From NCBI RefSeq assembly GCF_021404545.1, contig NZ_JAAWWD010000038.1, positions 1 through 64,000 on the forward strand: 64,000 bases of DNA, written 5' to 3'. This DNA is from Aestuariivita sp. Its GTDB lineage: Bacteria > Pseudomonadota > Alphaproteobacteria > Rhodobacterales > Rhodobacteraceae. Shown here piece after piece: positions 26,626-36,301 of the stretch (position 1 is the stretch's first letter; every line of letters starts with the position of its first letter). Under the pieces are notes generated by a model, which worked only from the letters and a program-made list of their open reading frames with translations, searched no databases and had not been told where the DNA came from. The position numbers and the translations under genes are program-made.

Positions 26626-28398
26626 ATGACCACCGACCAGATTATCCTCTTCTGCCTCTTTGGCGCCGTTTTCGCTCTGCTGATCTGGGGACGGTTCCGA
26701 TACGATCTGGTGGCGTTCTCGGCGCTGATGGCCGGCGTGGTGCTGGGCGTCGTGCCCACCGATCAGGCGTTTTCAGGATTTGGGCATCCCGCGACACTGG
26801 TGGTGGCACTGGTCCTGGTGGTCTCGGCCGGGCTGGTCCGGTCGGGCGCGGTGTTCCTGATCACGCGGACGCTGGTGGATCAGTCGCGGTCGCTGGGCGC
26901 TCACATCACGCTGATGGGCGGGATCGGTGGTGTGCTCTCGGCGTTCATGAACAACGTTGCGGCTCTGGCGCTGTTGATGCCCGTCGATATGCAGACCGCG
27001 CGCAAGGCGGGACGCAGCCCGGGCCTCAGCCTGATGCCGCTGTCGTTTGCCACCATCCTCGGGGGCATGGTCACGCTGATCGGCACGCCGCCCAATATTA
27101 TCATCGCCTCGATTCGCGAGGACGCGCTGGGAGAGCCCTTTGCGATGTTCGATTTCGCCCCCGTGGGCGGGGTCGCCGCGATTGCGGGTCTGGCTTTTGT
27201 CGCGCTGGTGGGCTGGCGGTTCATCCCCGCGCGCGAAGACACCGGCGGTACCATGGGCGCGCTCAACGACTATGTGGCCGAACTGACGGTACCAGAGGCC
27301 AGCAAACAGATCGGCCGGAGGTTGGCCGAGTTGGAGGAAACGGCCGAAAAAACCGATGTCGCCATTCTGGGACTGATGCGCGACGGAAAGCGCCTCTATG
27401 GCCGGGCGCGCCATTCGCGGCTGCGCGCGGGCGACAGTCTGGTGCTTGAGGCTGCACCCGATGCGCTGGATGAGTTTCGCAGCGCGCTCTCGCTGGCCTT
27501 TTCCGACCCCTCCCGCCAAGAGGCGCTGACCGCCGAGGGTGACGGCGTCGACGTGATCGAACTGGTGGCCACCGAAACCTCCCGCATCACCGGCAAGACG
27601 GCGCAAGGCGTCGGCCTGGCTTGGCGGCAGCGCGCGGTGTTGATGGGGATCTCACGGCAAGGCAGGCAGATCACCAAACAGGTGCGCAAGACCGTCGTCA
27701 AACCGGGGGATATCCTGCTGGTGCTGGTGCCGCGCGACACTGCGGGCGATGTGGCAGGATGGCTGGGCTGCCTGCCGTTGGCCGAACGCGGTCTATCGGT
27801 GACGGCGGATGAAAAGGTATGGATGGCCATCGGCTTTTTCGCCGCAGCCGTGATCGCGGCCAGCCTTGGACTGCTCTATCTGCCGATTGCACTGGGGCTT
27901 GTCGTGGTGGCCTATGCGTTGACCAAGATCGTGCCCCTGTCAGAGCTTTATACCCATATCGAATGGCCGGTGGTGGTGCTTCTGGGCTCCATGATCCCGC
28001 TGGGGGCCGCGCTGGAAAGTTCGGGCGGGACCGAGCTGATCGCGGGCAGCCTTCTGGGGTTGACCGATGGGCTGGCACCTTGGGCGATCCTGACCGTGCT
28101 GATGGTGGTGACGATGACGCTGTCGGATGTGCTCAACAACACCGCGACCGCAATCGTGGCGGCCCCTGTGGGCATCCAGATGGCGCAAAGCCTTGGCGTA
28201 TCGCCCGATCCGTTCCTGATGGCGGTCGCGGTCGCGGCCTCGGCCGCGTTCCTCACGCCCATCGGGCACAAGAACAACACGCTGATCCTGGGTCCCGGAG
28301 GATACCGCTTCGGGGATTACTGGCGTATGGGCCTGCCGCTGGAAATTCTGGTGATTGCGGTCTCGGTGCCTGCTATCTTGATCTTCTGGCCCCTCTGA
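26626..28398 (+). CDS. SLC13/DASS-type permease with paired TrkA-C (RCK_C) domains
   Basis: A 590-residue inner-membrane transporter. Two blocks of membrane helices flank a central soluble region of about 190 residues. That region carries two RCK_C-like domains (AILGLMRDGKRLYGRARHSRL..GDSLVLEA and AVLMGISRQGRQITKQVRK..GDILLVLV). Re-entrant loop motifs FMNNVAALALLMP...GTPPNIIIA and VLNNTATAIVAAP...TPIGHKNN are the SLC13/CitT/ArsB signature. Such proteins move anions such as dicarboxylates or sulfate, with RCK domains possibly gating them. The substrate is unknown. A second member of the same architecture lies at 33079-34857. Confidence 0.88.
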   Translation: MTTDQIILFCLFGAVFALLIWGRFRYDLVAFSALMAGVVLGVVPTDQAFSGFGHPATLVVALVLVVSAGLVRSGAVFLITRTLVDQSRSLGAHITLMGGIGGVLSAFMNNVAALALLMPVDMQTARKAGRSPGLSLMPLSFATILGGMVTLIGTPPNIIIASIREDALGEPFAMFDFAPVGGVAAIAGLAFVALVGWRFIPAREDTGGTMGALNDYVAELTVPEASKQIGRRLAELEETAEKTDVAILGLMRDGKRLYGRARHSRLRAGDSLVLEAAPDALDEFRSALSLAFSDPSRQEALTAEGDGVDVIELVATETSRITGKTAQGVGLAWRQRAVLMGISRQGRQITKQVRKTVVKPGDILLVLVPRDTAGDVAGWLGCLPLAERGLSVTADEKVWMAIGFFAAAVIAASLGLLYLPIALGLVVVAYALTKIVPLSELYTHIEWPVVVLLGSMIPLGAALESSGGTELIAGSLLGLTDGLAPWAILTVLMVVTMTLSDVLNNTATAIVAAPVGIQMAQSLGVSPDPFLMAVAVAASAAFLTPIGHKNNTLILGPGGYRFGDYWRMGLPLEILVIAVSVPAILIFWPL

Positions 28399-28412
28399 CG
28401 CAAAGGACCCAC

Positions 28413-28943
28413 ATGTCTGAAAACCAAGATCCGACCCTGATCAGCCGCACCTTGGGGGCCAGCCGGTTTCTGATCATCCTGGCCGTGCTGGGATCGCTCC
28501 TGGCCGCGGCCACGCTTTTGATCTATGGCGTGCTGGAGGCGGGACAGCTGATCCTTGCGACCCTCGAAAAGGCCGAGATTTCGCGCAAGGGCGCCAAGGC
28601 GCTGGCGCTGGAATTCATCGAGATCGTCGATCTGTTCCTGCTGGGCACGGTGTTCTACATCATCGCTCTGGGCCTTTACGAGCTGTTTATCGACACCAAT
28701 ATCCGCGTGCCCGAATGGCTGGAAATCAAGACGCTTGACGATCTCAAGAACAAGCTGATCGGCGTGGTGATCGTGGTTCTGGGCGTGCTCTTTCTGGGTC
28801 AGGTCGTGGGCTGGGACGGCGAAAGGGACCTGTTGGGATTTGGCGCCGCAATCGCGCTGGTGATCGCCGCGCTGACCTATTTCCTGGGGCTCAAGACCAG
28901 CGGGAAAGAGCCCAAGACACCGCCCTCAGGCGACGGCCCCTGA
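28413..28943 (+). CDS. YqhA family (UPF0114) membrane protein
   Basis: 176 residues with about four hydrophobic helices (LIILAVLGSLLAAATLLIYG, LFLLGTVFYIIALGLYELF, VVIVVLGVLFLGQVVG, AALVIAALTYFLGL-like). The stretch LEFIEIVDLFLLGTVFYIIALGLYELFI is shown in part here as its conserved core EIVDLFLLGTVFYI. UPF0114 proteins are inner-membrane proteins of unknown function. It starts 14 bp after the permease and is probably co-transcribed. Its end overlaps the convergent FAD dehydrogenase by 18 bp. Confidence 0.85.
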   Translation: MSENQDPTLISRTLGASRFLIILAVLGSLLAAATLLIYGVLEAGQLILATLEKAEISRKGAKALALEFIEIVDLFLLGTVFYIIALGLYELFIDTNIRVPEWLEIKTLDDLKNKLIGVVIVVLGVLFLGQVVGWDGERDLLGFGAAIALVIAALTYFLGLKTSGKEPKTPPSGDGP

Positions 28944-30584
28944 ACGGCCTGCATTGCGGCCCGAAAAGATGCAGCCACCCAGAAACGTGCCCTCCAGCGC
29001 GTTGTACCCGTGGTATCCGCCGCCGCCGAAGCCCGCAACCTCGCCGGCCGCAAAAAGCCCGGGCACCACCTGTCCGTCCGCGCCCAGCATCTGACTGTCG
29101 AGATTGGTCTGCAACCCGCCCAGCGTCTTGCGGGTCAGCACATGCAGGCGCACCGCGATCAGCGGCCCGTTGGCGGGGTCAAGGAATTTATGCGGTTTGG
29201 CGGTGCGGATCAGCCGATCGCCACGATAGTTGCGCGCGGCATGGATCGCCATGATCTGCGCATCCTTGGAAAACGGGTTGTCGATCTGGGCATCGCGCGC
29301 CTCGATTTGGGCGCGCAGGCGGGCCTCGTCGATCAGCCCGCCGCCCGCGATCTGGTTCATCCCCGCGACCAGCCCGCCCAGATCGCGCGAGACCACGAAA
29401 TCCTCGCCCTTGTCCTTGAACGCCTCGACCGGACCGGTGGCCTTTGTGCCCGACAGCACCCGCTGCCGGATCACCTCCATCCATTTGGCAGAGGTGAAAT
29501 CGGGGTTCTGTTCCGACCCCGAGAGCGCGAATTCCTTCTTGATCACTTTCTGGGTCAGCACGAACCAGCTATATTCATAGCCTGTCTCCAGGATCATTTT
29601 CAGCGTGGCCAGGCTGTCGAAGCCCGGCAAGGCGGGAGGCGCAAAGCGGTTGCCTTGCGCATCGAACCACATTGAGGACGGCCCCGGCAGGATGCGAATG
29701 CCGTGCCCGGGCCAGATCGGATCCCAGTTCTTGACCCCTTCGGTATAGTGCCACATCCGGTCACCATTGATCAGATGCCCGCCCGCCGCGCGCGCGATAT
29801 CGATCATCCGCCCGTCCACATGGGCGGGCACGCCCGCCACCATCTCCTTGGGCGCGGGTCCCAGCCGGTGCGTCGGCCAGGCTTTGCGCACCATCTCGAA
29901 ATTGCCGCCGATCCCGCCGGAGGTGACGATAACCGATGGCGCTTGGATCTCGAACTCCCCTGCCGGATCGCGGTTGGTGGCCTGCCCGCGCACCGCCGCG
30001 TCCTCGGCCAGCAGTGTCCCAGCGACACCCTTGGCCGCACCGTTTTCCATGAGGATGCGATCCACCTGATGGCGATACCGGATCTCGACCAGGCCGGATT
30101 TGATATGCTCGGTGACGCGCGCCTCGAACGGGGCCAGCGTGCCGGGGCCGGTGCCCCAGGTGATGTGAAACCGCGGCACCGAATTACCGTGCCCGTCGGC
30201 AAAGGACCCGCCCCTTTCGGCCCAGCCGACCACCGGAAACCAGCGCATCCCCATCCGGTGCAGCCAGCCGCGCATTCCGCCTGCTGCGAAGTCGATATAG
30301 GCCTCGGCCCATTTGCGCGGCCAGTGATCCTCGGGCCGGTCAAAGCCCGCACTGCCCATCCAATCGCGCAGCGCCAGCGCCTTGCTGTCGCGGATGCCCA
30401 TGCGCCGCTGTTCGGGCGTGTCGATCATAAAAAGCCCACCCAGGCTCCAGAACGCCTGACCGCCCAGGTTCTGCGGGCCTTCCTGATCGACGACGATCAC
30501 CCGTTTGCCACGGTCCCCCAGTTCGGCCGCGGCCACCAAACCGGCCAGACCGCCGCCCACGATGATGGCATCCGCACTGTCCAT
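28926..30584 (-). CDS. FAD-binding dehydrogenase (KsdD/fumarate-reductase flavoprotein-like)
   Basis: A 552-residue flavoprotein. The start at ATG 30584 is fixed by GGAGGAGG just upstream and by the dinucleotide-binding N-terminus DAIIVGGGLAGLVAAAELG; the longer open frame to 30737 lies inside the upstream gene. The C-terminal FAD segment is VPGLFAAGEVAGFGGGGYHGYNALEG. The family includes 3-ketosteroid dehydrogenases and fumarate reductase flavoproteins, and many members are uncharacterised. It lies 1 bp after a bile-acid-type symporter gene, which makes a sterol- or organic-acid-related role conceivable, but this is inference. Confidence 0.88.
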   Translation of the reverse strand: MDSADAIIVGGGLAGLVAAAELGDRGKRVIVVDQEGPQNLGGQAFWSLGGLFMIDTPEQRRMGIRDSKALALRDWMGSAGFDRPEDHWPRKWAEAYIDFAAGGMRGWLHRMGMRWFPVVGWAERGGSFADGHGNSVPRFHITWGTGPGTLAPFEARVTEHIKSGLVEIRYRHQVDRILMENGAAKGVAGTLLAEDAAVRGQATNRDPAGEFEIQAPSVIVTSGGIGGNFEMVRKAWPTHRLGPAPKEMVAGVPAHVDGRMIDIARAAGGHLINGDRMWHYTEGVKNWDPIWPGHGIRILPGPSSMWFDAQGNRFAPPALPGFDSLATLKMILETGYEYSWFVLTQKVIKKEFALSGSEQNPDFTSAKWMEVIRQRVLSGTKATGPVEAFKDKGEDFVVSRDLGGLVAGMNQIAGGGLIDEARLRAQIEARDAQIDNPFSKDAQIMAIHAARNYRGDRLIRTAKPHKFLDPANGPLIAVRLHVLTRKTLGGLQTNLDSQMLGADGQVVPGLFAAGEVAGFGGGGYHGYNALEGTFLGGCIFSGRNAGRSGAVA

Positions 30585-30585
30585 G

Positions 30586-31443
30586 TCACCTCCTCCTGAA
30601 CCAAAGAACGAACGGCAAAGCCACCAGATACATGGTGATGCCGTAGACCGCCGGGGGCAGCTCCATCGCGGTAAAGCCATCGGCCTGACCGGTGATAATC
30701 GTGCCCAACGTAATCCCCAGCGTGGCGTTTTGCACACCCGTCTCGACCGAGATCGTCTTGACCTCGGACCAGTGCAGCCCCGCAGCCAGCGCCAGCGCCA
30801 GCCCGATCAGCATCAGCGCCGCATTCATCGAAATCAGCGCAGGCCCCAGCGTGGGCAGGTTGGCCACGAAGATATCCCAGTTGGCCGCAAGCGCCGCCAG
30901 CACGATGACGATAAAAAGAACCGTGGCCAGCGTCGACAGCAATGGCTCGATCCGGTCGGCGAACCCGGTGGCAAAGTGCCGGATCAACACGCCGGTCAAC
31001 ACCGGCAGCGTGGTGATCAGGAACATCGCCATGGCCAAGGATGCGACCGACACTTCAGGTGCGGCATCGCCCATGAAATGCACCACCGCCCAGGCCGCCA
31101 GCACCGGCACGGTCAAGATCGACAAAAGGCTGATCACCGCCGTCAGCGACACCGACAGCGCCACATCCCCCTTGGACAGCTTGGTGATCATATTCGAGGT
31201 CACGCCACCGGGACAAAAGCTGAGCAGCATGAACCCCACCGCGATCTCGGGCGGCAGACCAAAGGCGATGACGATCCCATAGGCGGCAACCGGCAGCAGG
31301 ATCACCTGACTGATCGCGCCGATGGCAAAGGCCTTCGGACGCCTTGCGACACGCCCGAAATCCGCAAAACTCAGCCCGACACCGAGGCTGAGCATGATGA
31401 CCGCCAGCGACAGCGGCAGCACCACGTTGATCAGGATGTCCAT
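30586..31443 (-). CDS. Bile acid:sodium symporter (BASS) family transporter
   Basis: 285 residues with nine to ten membrane helices. ATG 31443 follows GGGGGAGA and starts the family N-terminus MDILINVVLPLSLAVIMLSLG in shortened form. The conserved LSFCPGGVTSNM and ETGVQNATLG motifs line the sodium and substrate sites. Bacterial BASS members carry pantoate, 2-keto acids or other organic anions rather than bile acids. The stop overlaps the Shine-Dalgarno of the FAD dehydrogenase, so the two are an operon. Confidence 0.88.
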   Translation of the reverse strand: MDILINVVLPLSLAVIMLSLGVGLSFADFGRVARRPKAFAIGAISQVILLPVAAYGIVIAFGLPPEIAVGFMLLSFCPGGVTSNMITKLSKGDVALSVSLTAVISLLSILTVPVLAAWAVVHFMGDAAPEVSVASLAMAMFLITTLPVLTGVLIRHFATGFADRIEPLLSTLATVLFIVIVLAALAANWDIFVANLPTLGPALISMNAALMLIGLALALAAGLHWSEVKTISVETGVQNATLGITLGTIITGQADGFTAMELPPAVYGITMYLVALPFVLWFRRR

Positions 31444-31524
31444 TCGTCGTCTCCCCCTCTTGGCCAAAGCTTAGGCAGGCGGCAGGGGAGCTGGCAATGC
31501 CGCGATCACGGCCTTGCCGTGGCG

Positions 31525-32259
31525 TTACCCATAGCGCGCCGCGAACCGGCGCAGGATTTCCGCGGGCTGTGTCACCTCCGCATCGTGACATTTCTCGATC
31601 AGCGCGTCGGCGGCCTCGGGCGGGAAATAGCCGTGGTTCTTGTAGATGTTGATGCGGTTCTCGAAATCACGCGCATCGGCTTCGGGATGGAACTGTGTGG
31701 CATAGATGTTCCGGCCATAGCGAACCATCTGGACAGGGCACGCCTCCGAGCGGATCAGATGCACGCAGCTTTCGGGCAGGATTTGAACGGCCTCCTTATG
31801 GCCGACAAACGCTTCGAATTCCGGATCCAGCCCTTGGGTGAGCGGATCGGTCTGCCCTGCTTCGGTCAAGGCGCAAAGCGACGGGCCGACCGGTTCTGAA
31901 TAGCGGCTTTTGTCGACCACGCCGCCCAGATGATGCACCAAGACCCCCAGACCGTAACAGCACCCCATGAACGGGTGATCGCGCGCCACGATCTGCGGCA
32001 TCAACCCCATCACCTGTGCTTCGATCCGCGCCTCGACCGGGTCCTTGCCTTGCGCGGGATCGCTGACACAGCCCGGCCCGCCGCCAATCAGGGTCCCGGC
32101 ATAGCGGGCCAGATCGAGAGTGCCAGGCAGATCGTCGCGGTCGAGCCTGATGCGATCAACCCGTTCGGGCGGCAACTGGCATTTGTCCAAAATCGCCGCG
32201 AATTCCTGATCCGAGGCGTCGGTCTCGGGGCGGGCTTGCAGGATAAGGAACGGTTTCAT
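31525..32259 (-). CDS. Class I glutamine amidotransferase-like protein
   Basis: 244 residues from ATG 32259 (an in-frame TTG lies at 32262). The nucleophile elbow is PFMGCCYGLGVLVHHLGG, and the His-Glu pair is ATQFHPEAD, so the GATase triad is intact. LIGGGPGCVSDP is the usual early loop. Stand-alone members resemble the GMP synthase amidotransferase domain and some hydrolyse gamma-glutamyl compounds. No synthetase partner is adjacent. The substrate is unknown. Confidence 0.85.
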   Translation of the reverse strand: MKPFLILQARPETDASDQEFAAILDKCQLPPERVDRIRLDRDDLPGTLDLARYAGTLIGGGPGCVSDPAQGKDPVEARIEAQVMGLMPQIVARDHPFMGCCYGLGVLVHHLGGVVDKSRYSEPVGPSLCALTEAGQTDPLTQGLDPEFEAFVGHKEAVQILPESCVHLIRSEACPVQMVRYGRNIYATQFHPEADARDFENRINIYKNHGYFPPEAADALIEKCHDAEVTQPAEILRRFAARYG

Positions 32260-32682
32260 CAATGCGGATCCAACCGGTTTTTCGTGTCAGCCATGTCGGC
32301 GCGTCGCTTTGGCAGTCTCGGTGCCCCGCTTCGGAACGGCGCCAACAGGCGATACCCGATGAACCAGTCGGTGTCACGGGTGATCGGGCCTGATTTGCCC
32401 CCACCCCGGCACCCGCCGGGCCAGGGCCGTTTCGGTCTTGCGCGATGGCACATGTTTGGCCCGAACCCATGCCACAGCACAATCGAAGCGCCCGCCGCCC
32501 CCTCCGGCACTGGATCAAACGGATCGCCGCATCGCTTGACCGGGGCATGCGATCGCGCATCGGGCCACGGTTCATGCCTTGCGCAGCGCCGCGGCGATCG
32601 GGCAGGTTCGCAAGAGCGGCTCAGGTCTGCCAAGGATTTGGTCCCGCCACATCCTGTTGCGTTCTTACAGAAAGGTACGATC
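32260..32682. other. Gene-free interval
   Basis: About 420 bp between a divergent gene pair. An open minus-strand frame spans the interval, but its composition (Arg/Pro/Gly rich) and lack of a ribosome binding site make it a shadow. No repeat or RNA structure was recognised. AGAAAGG at 32670 is the ribosome binding site of the next gene. Confidence 0.45.
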
Positions 32683-33072
32683 ATGGACCGCCCCGCCGCC
32701 CCGAACACCCTTGCGATCACCTTCCTTTATTACCGCGACCTCGCTGCGGCCATGCGGTTTTACGAGGATGTTCTGGGCCTGCCGCTGGCCATCGACCAGC
32801 ATTGGTGCAAGATCTATCGCATCGCCGAGGGCGCCCATGTCGGGCTGGTGGACGAAGCCAAGGGCATGAACAACTGGAGCGCCGACAAGCCGGTGCAGCT
32901 GTGCATCCGGGTGCCGGATGTGGAGGCCTGGTATGCCTATGCGCAGCATCATGCGCTGGACGCGCTGTCGGAGCTTTTTGTGAATGACGAGATCGGCATC
33001 CGCGCCTTTGTCTTCAACGATCCCGAAGGCTATCAGGTCGAGATCCAGTCGGCGACGCGGCCCGGCGCCTGA
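32683..33072 (+). CDS. VOC-family (glyoxalase/dioxygenase fold) protein
   Basis: A 129-residue single VOC module pair. The first beta-alpha-beta unit reads FLYYRDLAAAMRFYEDVLGLPL, and the second ends in FVFNDPEGYQVEIQ, whose final glutamate is a usual metal ligand. Members include glyoxalase I, fosfomycin-resistance enzymes and extradiol dioxygenases. The function here is not assignable. ATG 32683 has AGAAAGG upstream. Confidence 0.85.
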   Translation: MDRPAAPNTLAITFLYYRDLAAAMRFYEDVLGLPLAIDQHWCKIYRIAEGAHVGLVDEAKGMNNWSADKPVQLCIRVPDVEAWYAYAQHHALDALSELFVNDEIGIRAFVFNDPEGYQVEIQSATRPGA

Positions 33073-33078
33073 CCCGCC

Positions 33079-34857
33079 TCAGAGCGGCCAGATCAGCGGG
33101 ATCAGCGCCGACGCCAAAAGCCCCACGCTGAGGTTGAGCGGAATGCCGACACGCATGAAATCGGTGAACCGGTATCCGCCAGGGCCATAGACCATCATGT
33201 TGGTCTGATATCCGATGGGGGTGGCGAACGAGGCCGACGCCGCCACCATCACCGCCACCACCAGCGGCCGGGGATCAAACCCCAGCGCCGCCGCCAGCCC
33301 GATCGCAATCGGGGTCACCACAACGGCCACGGCGTTGTTGGACACAAGCTCGGTCAACACGCTGGTCAAGAGGTAGATCGCCCAGACGATCAGAAACGGC
33401 GGCAAGGTGGTGACGTAGGGCGCCAAGGCCTCGACGATCAGACGCACCGCCCCCGAGGCCTCCAACGCGGCGCCGATGGCCAGCATCGAAAAGATCAGCG
33501 CCAGCAGTCGCCCGTCGATAAACGAGAACGCCTCGTCAGCATCAATGCAGCGGGTCACCAGCACGACCGCGACAGCCAGCACCGCCAGGAAAAAGATCGG
33601 CGCCACGCCCAGCGCCGCCAACAGAACGATCCCGCCCAGTGCAGCGATGGCAATCGGCGCATGACCGCGCCGATACTCCCTCTGGGACGGGTGCGAGACA
33701 TCGACCATCTCCATCTCGCTGGCCAGCCGCTGAATATCAGCGGGCGCCCCCTCCAGAAGCAGCGTATCGCCGACCCGCACCACCAGATCGTCAAGCTGCC
33801 GCCCGATATTCTGATTGCGCCGATGCACCGCCAGGACATAAACGCCATACCGCCGCCGGATCCGTAACGAGCCCAGGCTGCGCCCGATCATCTTGCACCC
33901 GGGCGTGATCAGCACCTCGACCGTTGTTGTCTCCACCGCCGAGACCTGATCGACACGTTTCAGCGATTTGTTGCGCTGAAGGCTGAGCAGCTCGGCCATG
34001 CGCGTGCGCAGCACCACCCGGTCGCCCACTTGCAGCGCCACCCCCTGCAGGTTGCGCCTGAGCGACATGTCGCCCCGCAGGACGTCGATCAGCCGCACGC
34101 CGTCGCGTTTGAAAAGCTGCACACCCAGCACCTCGCGTCCGATCAGGTTCGAGTCGGGCGGGATCACAGCTTCGGTAAAGAACTTCATCTGCGAGCGGTC
34201 GCTGAGCAGCATGGCCATGCTGTCGCGATCCGGCAAAAGGCGCGGCGCGATATAGCGCAGATAGATCATCCCCCAGACAACCAGCACGATCGCCAGCGGC
34301 GTCACCTCGAAAATACCAAACGCCGCAAGGCCCTGCGCCCGGGCCACACCATCGACCAGCAAGTTGGTCGAGGTGCCGATCAGCGTGAGCGTACCCCCCA
34401 GGATCGCGGCATAGCTCAGCGGGATCAAAAGCTTGCTGGCCGAGATCCCCAATGTGCGCGCCAGCTGGACAAAGACCGGGATCATCACCACGACCACAGG
34501 CGTGTTCGACACCACGGCCGAGGCCAAGACGACAAAGGCCATCAACAGCGCGATTGCCAGTTTGGGGTTGGTCCCGGCCTGTTTCTCGGCCCTCCGGGTG
34601 AAGGAATTGAGCGCGCCTGTGCGCACCAGCGCGCCCATGATGATAAACATCGCCGCAATGGTCCAGGGCGCGGGGTTCGACAACACGGCCAGCCCCGCAT
34701 CATAGGGCAGCACTCCCAGAACCAGCATCATGGCCACACCGCTGAGCGCCACGACCTCTGTTGGCAAGGTCTCGCGCAGGAACAGCACGAACATGCCCAG
34801 CACAATGCCCAGCGTCACCAGCGCGGCGGCGGTTTCGCCCAATTCCAAGATGCCCAT
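33079..34857 (-). CDS. SLC13/DASS-type permease with paired TrkA-C domains
   Basis: 592 residues with the same plan as the permease at 26626: N-terminal helices, two central RCK_C domains (around LIGREVLGVQLFKRDGV and MIGRSLGSLRIRRRYGVYV) and C-terminal helices. Signature loops are VSNTPVVVVMIPVFV...GTSTNLLVDG and LVSNNAVAVVVTPIAI...TPIGYQTNMMVYGPGGY. The GTSTN/SNTP motifs are close to sulfate/anion members (SLC13/SdcS/SAC1 type). It is convergent with the VOC gene. Confidence 0.88.
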   Translation of the reverse strand: MGILELGETAAALVTLGIVLGMFVLFLRETLPTEVVALSGVAMMLVLGVLPYDAGLAVLSNPAPWTIAAMFIIMGALVRTGALNSFTRRAEKQAGTNPKLAIALLMAFVVLASAVVSNTPVVVVMIPVFVQLARTLGISASKLLIPLSYAAILGGTLTLIGTSTNLLVDGVARAQGLAAFGIFEVTPLAIVLVVWGMIYLRYIAPRLLPDRDSMAMLLSDRSQMKFFTEAVIPPDSNLIGREVLGVQLFKRDGVRLIDVLRGDMSLRRNLQGVALQVGDRVVLRTRMAELLSLQRNKSLKRVDQVSAVETTTVEVLITPGCKMIGRSLGSLRIRRRYGVYVLAVHRRNQNIGRQLDDLVVRVGDTLLLEGAPADIQRLASEMEMVDVSHPSQREYRRGHAPIAIAALGGIVLLAALGVAPIFFLAVLAVAVVLVTRCIDADEAFSFIDGRLLALIFSMLAIGAALEASGAVRLIVEALAPYVTTLPPFLIVWAIYLLTSVLTELVSNNAVAVVVTPIAIGLAAALGFDPRPLVVAVMVAASASFATPIGYQTNMMVYGPGGYRFTDFMRVGIPLNLSVGLLASALIPLIWPL

Positions 34858-34970
34858 CTATGTTCCGATACTGGCCCGTCAGGGTATATTCTTGCTCAAG
34901 CGTTGTCTCGCATCAAGCGCATCCTCCCCGCGCGGCTCAACCACAAGCAGGCCAAAAAGCCGCAACCGGC

Positions 34971-35783
34971 TCATGGACGCGCTTCTTGCAACCGCCCCCC
35001 CACCCGGATCATCGAGACGGATTGCGCCAGCCCGGTGCGATCGTCGGTCTCGACAAACACACCCGACAAGGTCGCCTCACCCAAGGCGGGCGCAAAGCGG
35101 GCCTTGGGCATCCCGGTGATGAACCGGCGCAGCGGCTCGTCCTTTTGCATGCCGATCACCGAGTTGTAGTCGCCACACATGCCCGCATCGGTCAGATAGG
35201 CAGTGCCGCCCGGCAGGATCTGCGCATCCGCGGTCGGCACATGGGTGTGGGTGCCCACCACCAGACTGACGCGCCCGTCGCAATAATGCCCTATCGCCAT
35301 TTTTTCCGAGGTGGCCTCGCAATGCATGTCGATGATCGCGGCCTGCACCATCCCGCCAGGGGGATGGGCCTTGAGCACCGGATCCAGCGCCGAGAACGGA
35401 TCGTCAAAGGGCCGCTTCATAAAGACCTGGCCGAGAACCTGTGCGACCAGAACCTTGCGCCCGCCGGGCGCGGCAAACACACGATGCCCGCGCCCTGGCG
35501 CGGCCTTGGCAAAATTCAGCGGGCGCAGGATCCGCGTCTCTGCCCCGATCGCCTGCAACATGTCCTTTTGATCGAACGCATGATCGCCCAGCGTCACGCA
35601 ATCCGCCCCGGCTTCAAAAAGCCCCTTGGCATGATCGGAAGACAAACCCATGCCATTGGTCGCGTTCTCACCGTTCACGACCACGAAATCGAGCCGCCAT
35701 TCAGCGCGCAATCGCGGAAGATGAACTGCCACCGCATCGCGGCCCGCGCGCCCCATCACATCGCCCAAAAACAATAGTCTCAT
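34971..35783 (-). CDS. ymdB: YmdB-family metallophosphoesterase (TIGR00282)
   Basis: 270 residues with the metal-site motifs FLGDVMGRAGRDAV (8-21 region), VVNGENATNGMG, TLGDHAFDQ, DMHCEATSEK and VGTHTHVPTADA. YmdB enzymes hydrolyse 2',3'-cyclic nucleotides, and in Bacillus YmdB affects biofilm and motility decisions. In proteobacteria it often sits near yebC or ligase genes; here it lies between the permease and gapR genes. Confidence 0.92.
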   Translation of the reverse strand: MRLLFLGDVMGRAGRDAVAVHLPRLRAEWRLDFVVVNGENATNGMGLSSDHAKGLFEAGADCVTLGDHAFDQKDMLQAIGAETRILRPLNFAKAAPGRGHRVFAAPGGRKVLVAQVLGQVFMKRPFDDPFSALDPVLKAHPPGGMVQAAIIDMHCEATSEKMAIGHYCDGRVSLVVGTHTHVPTADAQILPGGTAYLTDAGMCGDYNSVIGMQKDEPLRRFITGMPKARFAPALGEATLSGVFVETDDRTGLAQSVSMIRVGGRLQEARP

Positions 35784-35848
35784 GTGACCCGTCTAGGCCG
35801 CAATCGCCCGACCGACAAGCCGGGAAATCCCGGCCTGCTTCTTCTGGC

Positions 35849-35890
35849 CAAAAATAGTCCCGGGGGGTCCGGGGGGCTGGCCCCCCGGGA
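35849..35890 (-). terminator. Rho-independent terminator after gapR
   Basis: On the minus strand, GGGGGG-rich arms CCGGGGGG (35880s) and CCCCCCGG (35870s) form an 8-bp GC stem with a 4-nt loop, with a second overlapping GGGACC stem option. A TATTTTT run (minus strand, 35855-35849) follows. It sits just after the gapR stop at 35901 and before ymdB on the same strand. A similar GC block appears often in Rhodobacteraceae intergenic DNA. Confidence 0.6.
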
Positions 35891-35900
35891 GGCGCGGACC

Positions 35901-36161
35901 TTACCGCATGCCCAAGGCTTCCTTGTACATGTCCAGAACCGCCTCTTCCTCGGCGATGTCGTCCTGATCGCGCTTGCGCAGCGCAATCACCTTGCGCATC
36001 ACCTTGGTGTCATAGCCGCGCCCCTTGGCCTCGGCCATGACCTCCTTTTGCTGGTCGGCAATATCCTTTTTCTCGGCCTCCAGTCTCTCGAACCGTTCTA
36101 TGAACTGGCGCAGCTCATCCGCGGTAACCCGGTAGGTGGCATCGGTCGAGGTGTCGGTCAT
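35901..36161 (-). CDS. gapR: GapR family (DUF2312) nucleoid-associated protein
   Basis: 86 residues from ATG 36161, with GGAG about 9 bases upstream. The whole protein matches the coiled-coil DUF2312 fold: [39 protein letters not shown], then [18 protein letters not shown]. GapR of Caulobacter clamps overtwisted, AT-rich DNA ahead of polymerases and supports replication and topology control. The open frame extends to 36620, but that part overlaps the riboswitch and is not conserved. Confidence 0.93.
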   Translation of the reverse strand: MTDTSTDATYRVTADELRQFIERFERLEAEKKDIADQQKEVMAEAKGRGYDTKVMRKVIALRKRDQDDIAEEEAVLDMYKEALGMR

Positions 36162-36301
36162 CAAATAGTCTCCGTCTCGCGGGTTTGGGGAATAACGCCC
36201 GTTCGTACCCGCCCCCCCGCTGCCCCGCAAGACGCAGAATGCAGCACGCGCACCGCAATCACATCTTGATCGGCCCGCGCGCGGGGGGTACGCATAAAGC
36301 G

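Noticed and set aside
32260-32720. Minus-strand 153-codon frame in the amidotransferase/VOC spacer
   Set aside because: It has unbalanced Arg/Pro/Gly composition, no ribosome binding site and no recognised family, and it overlaps the real VOC start.
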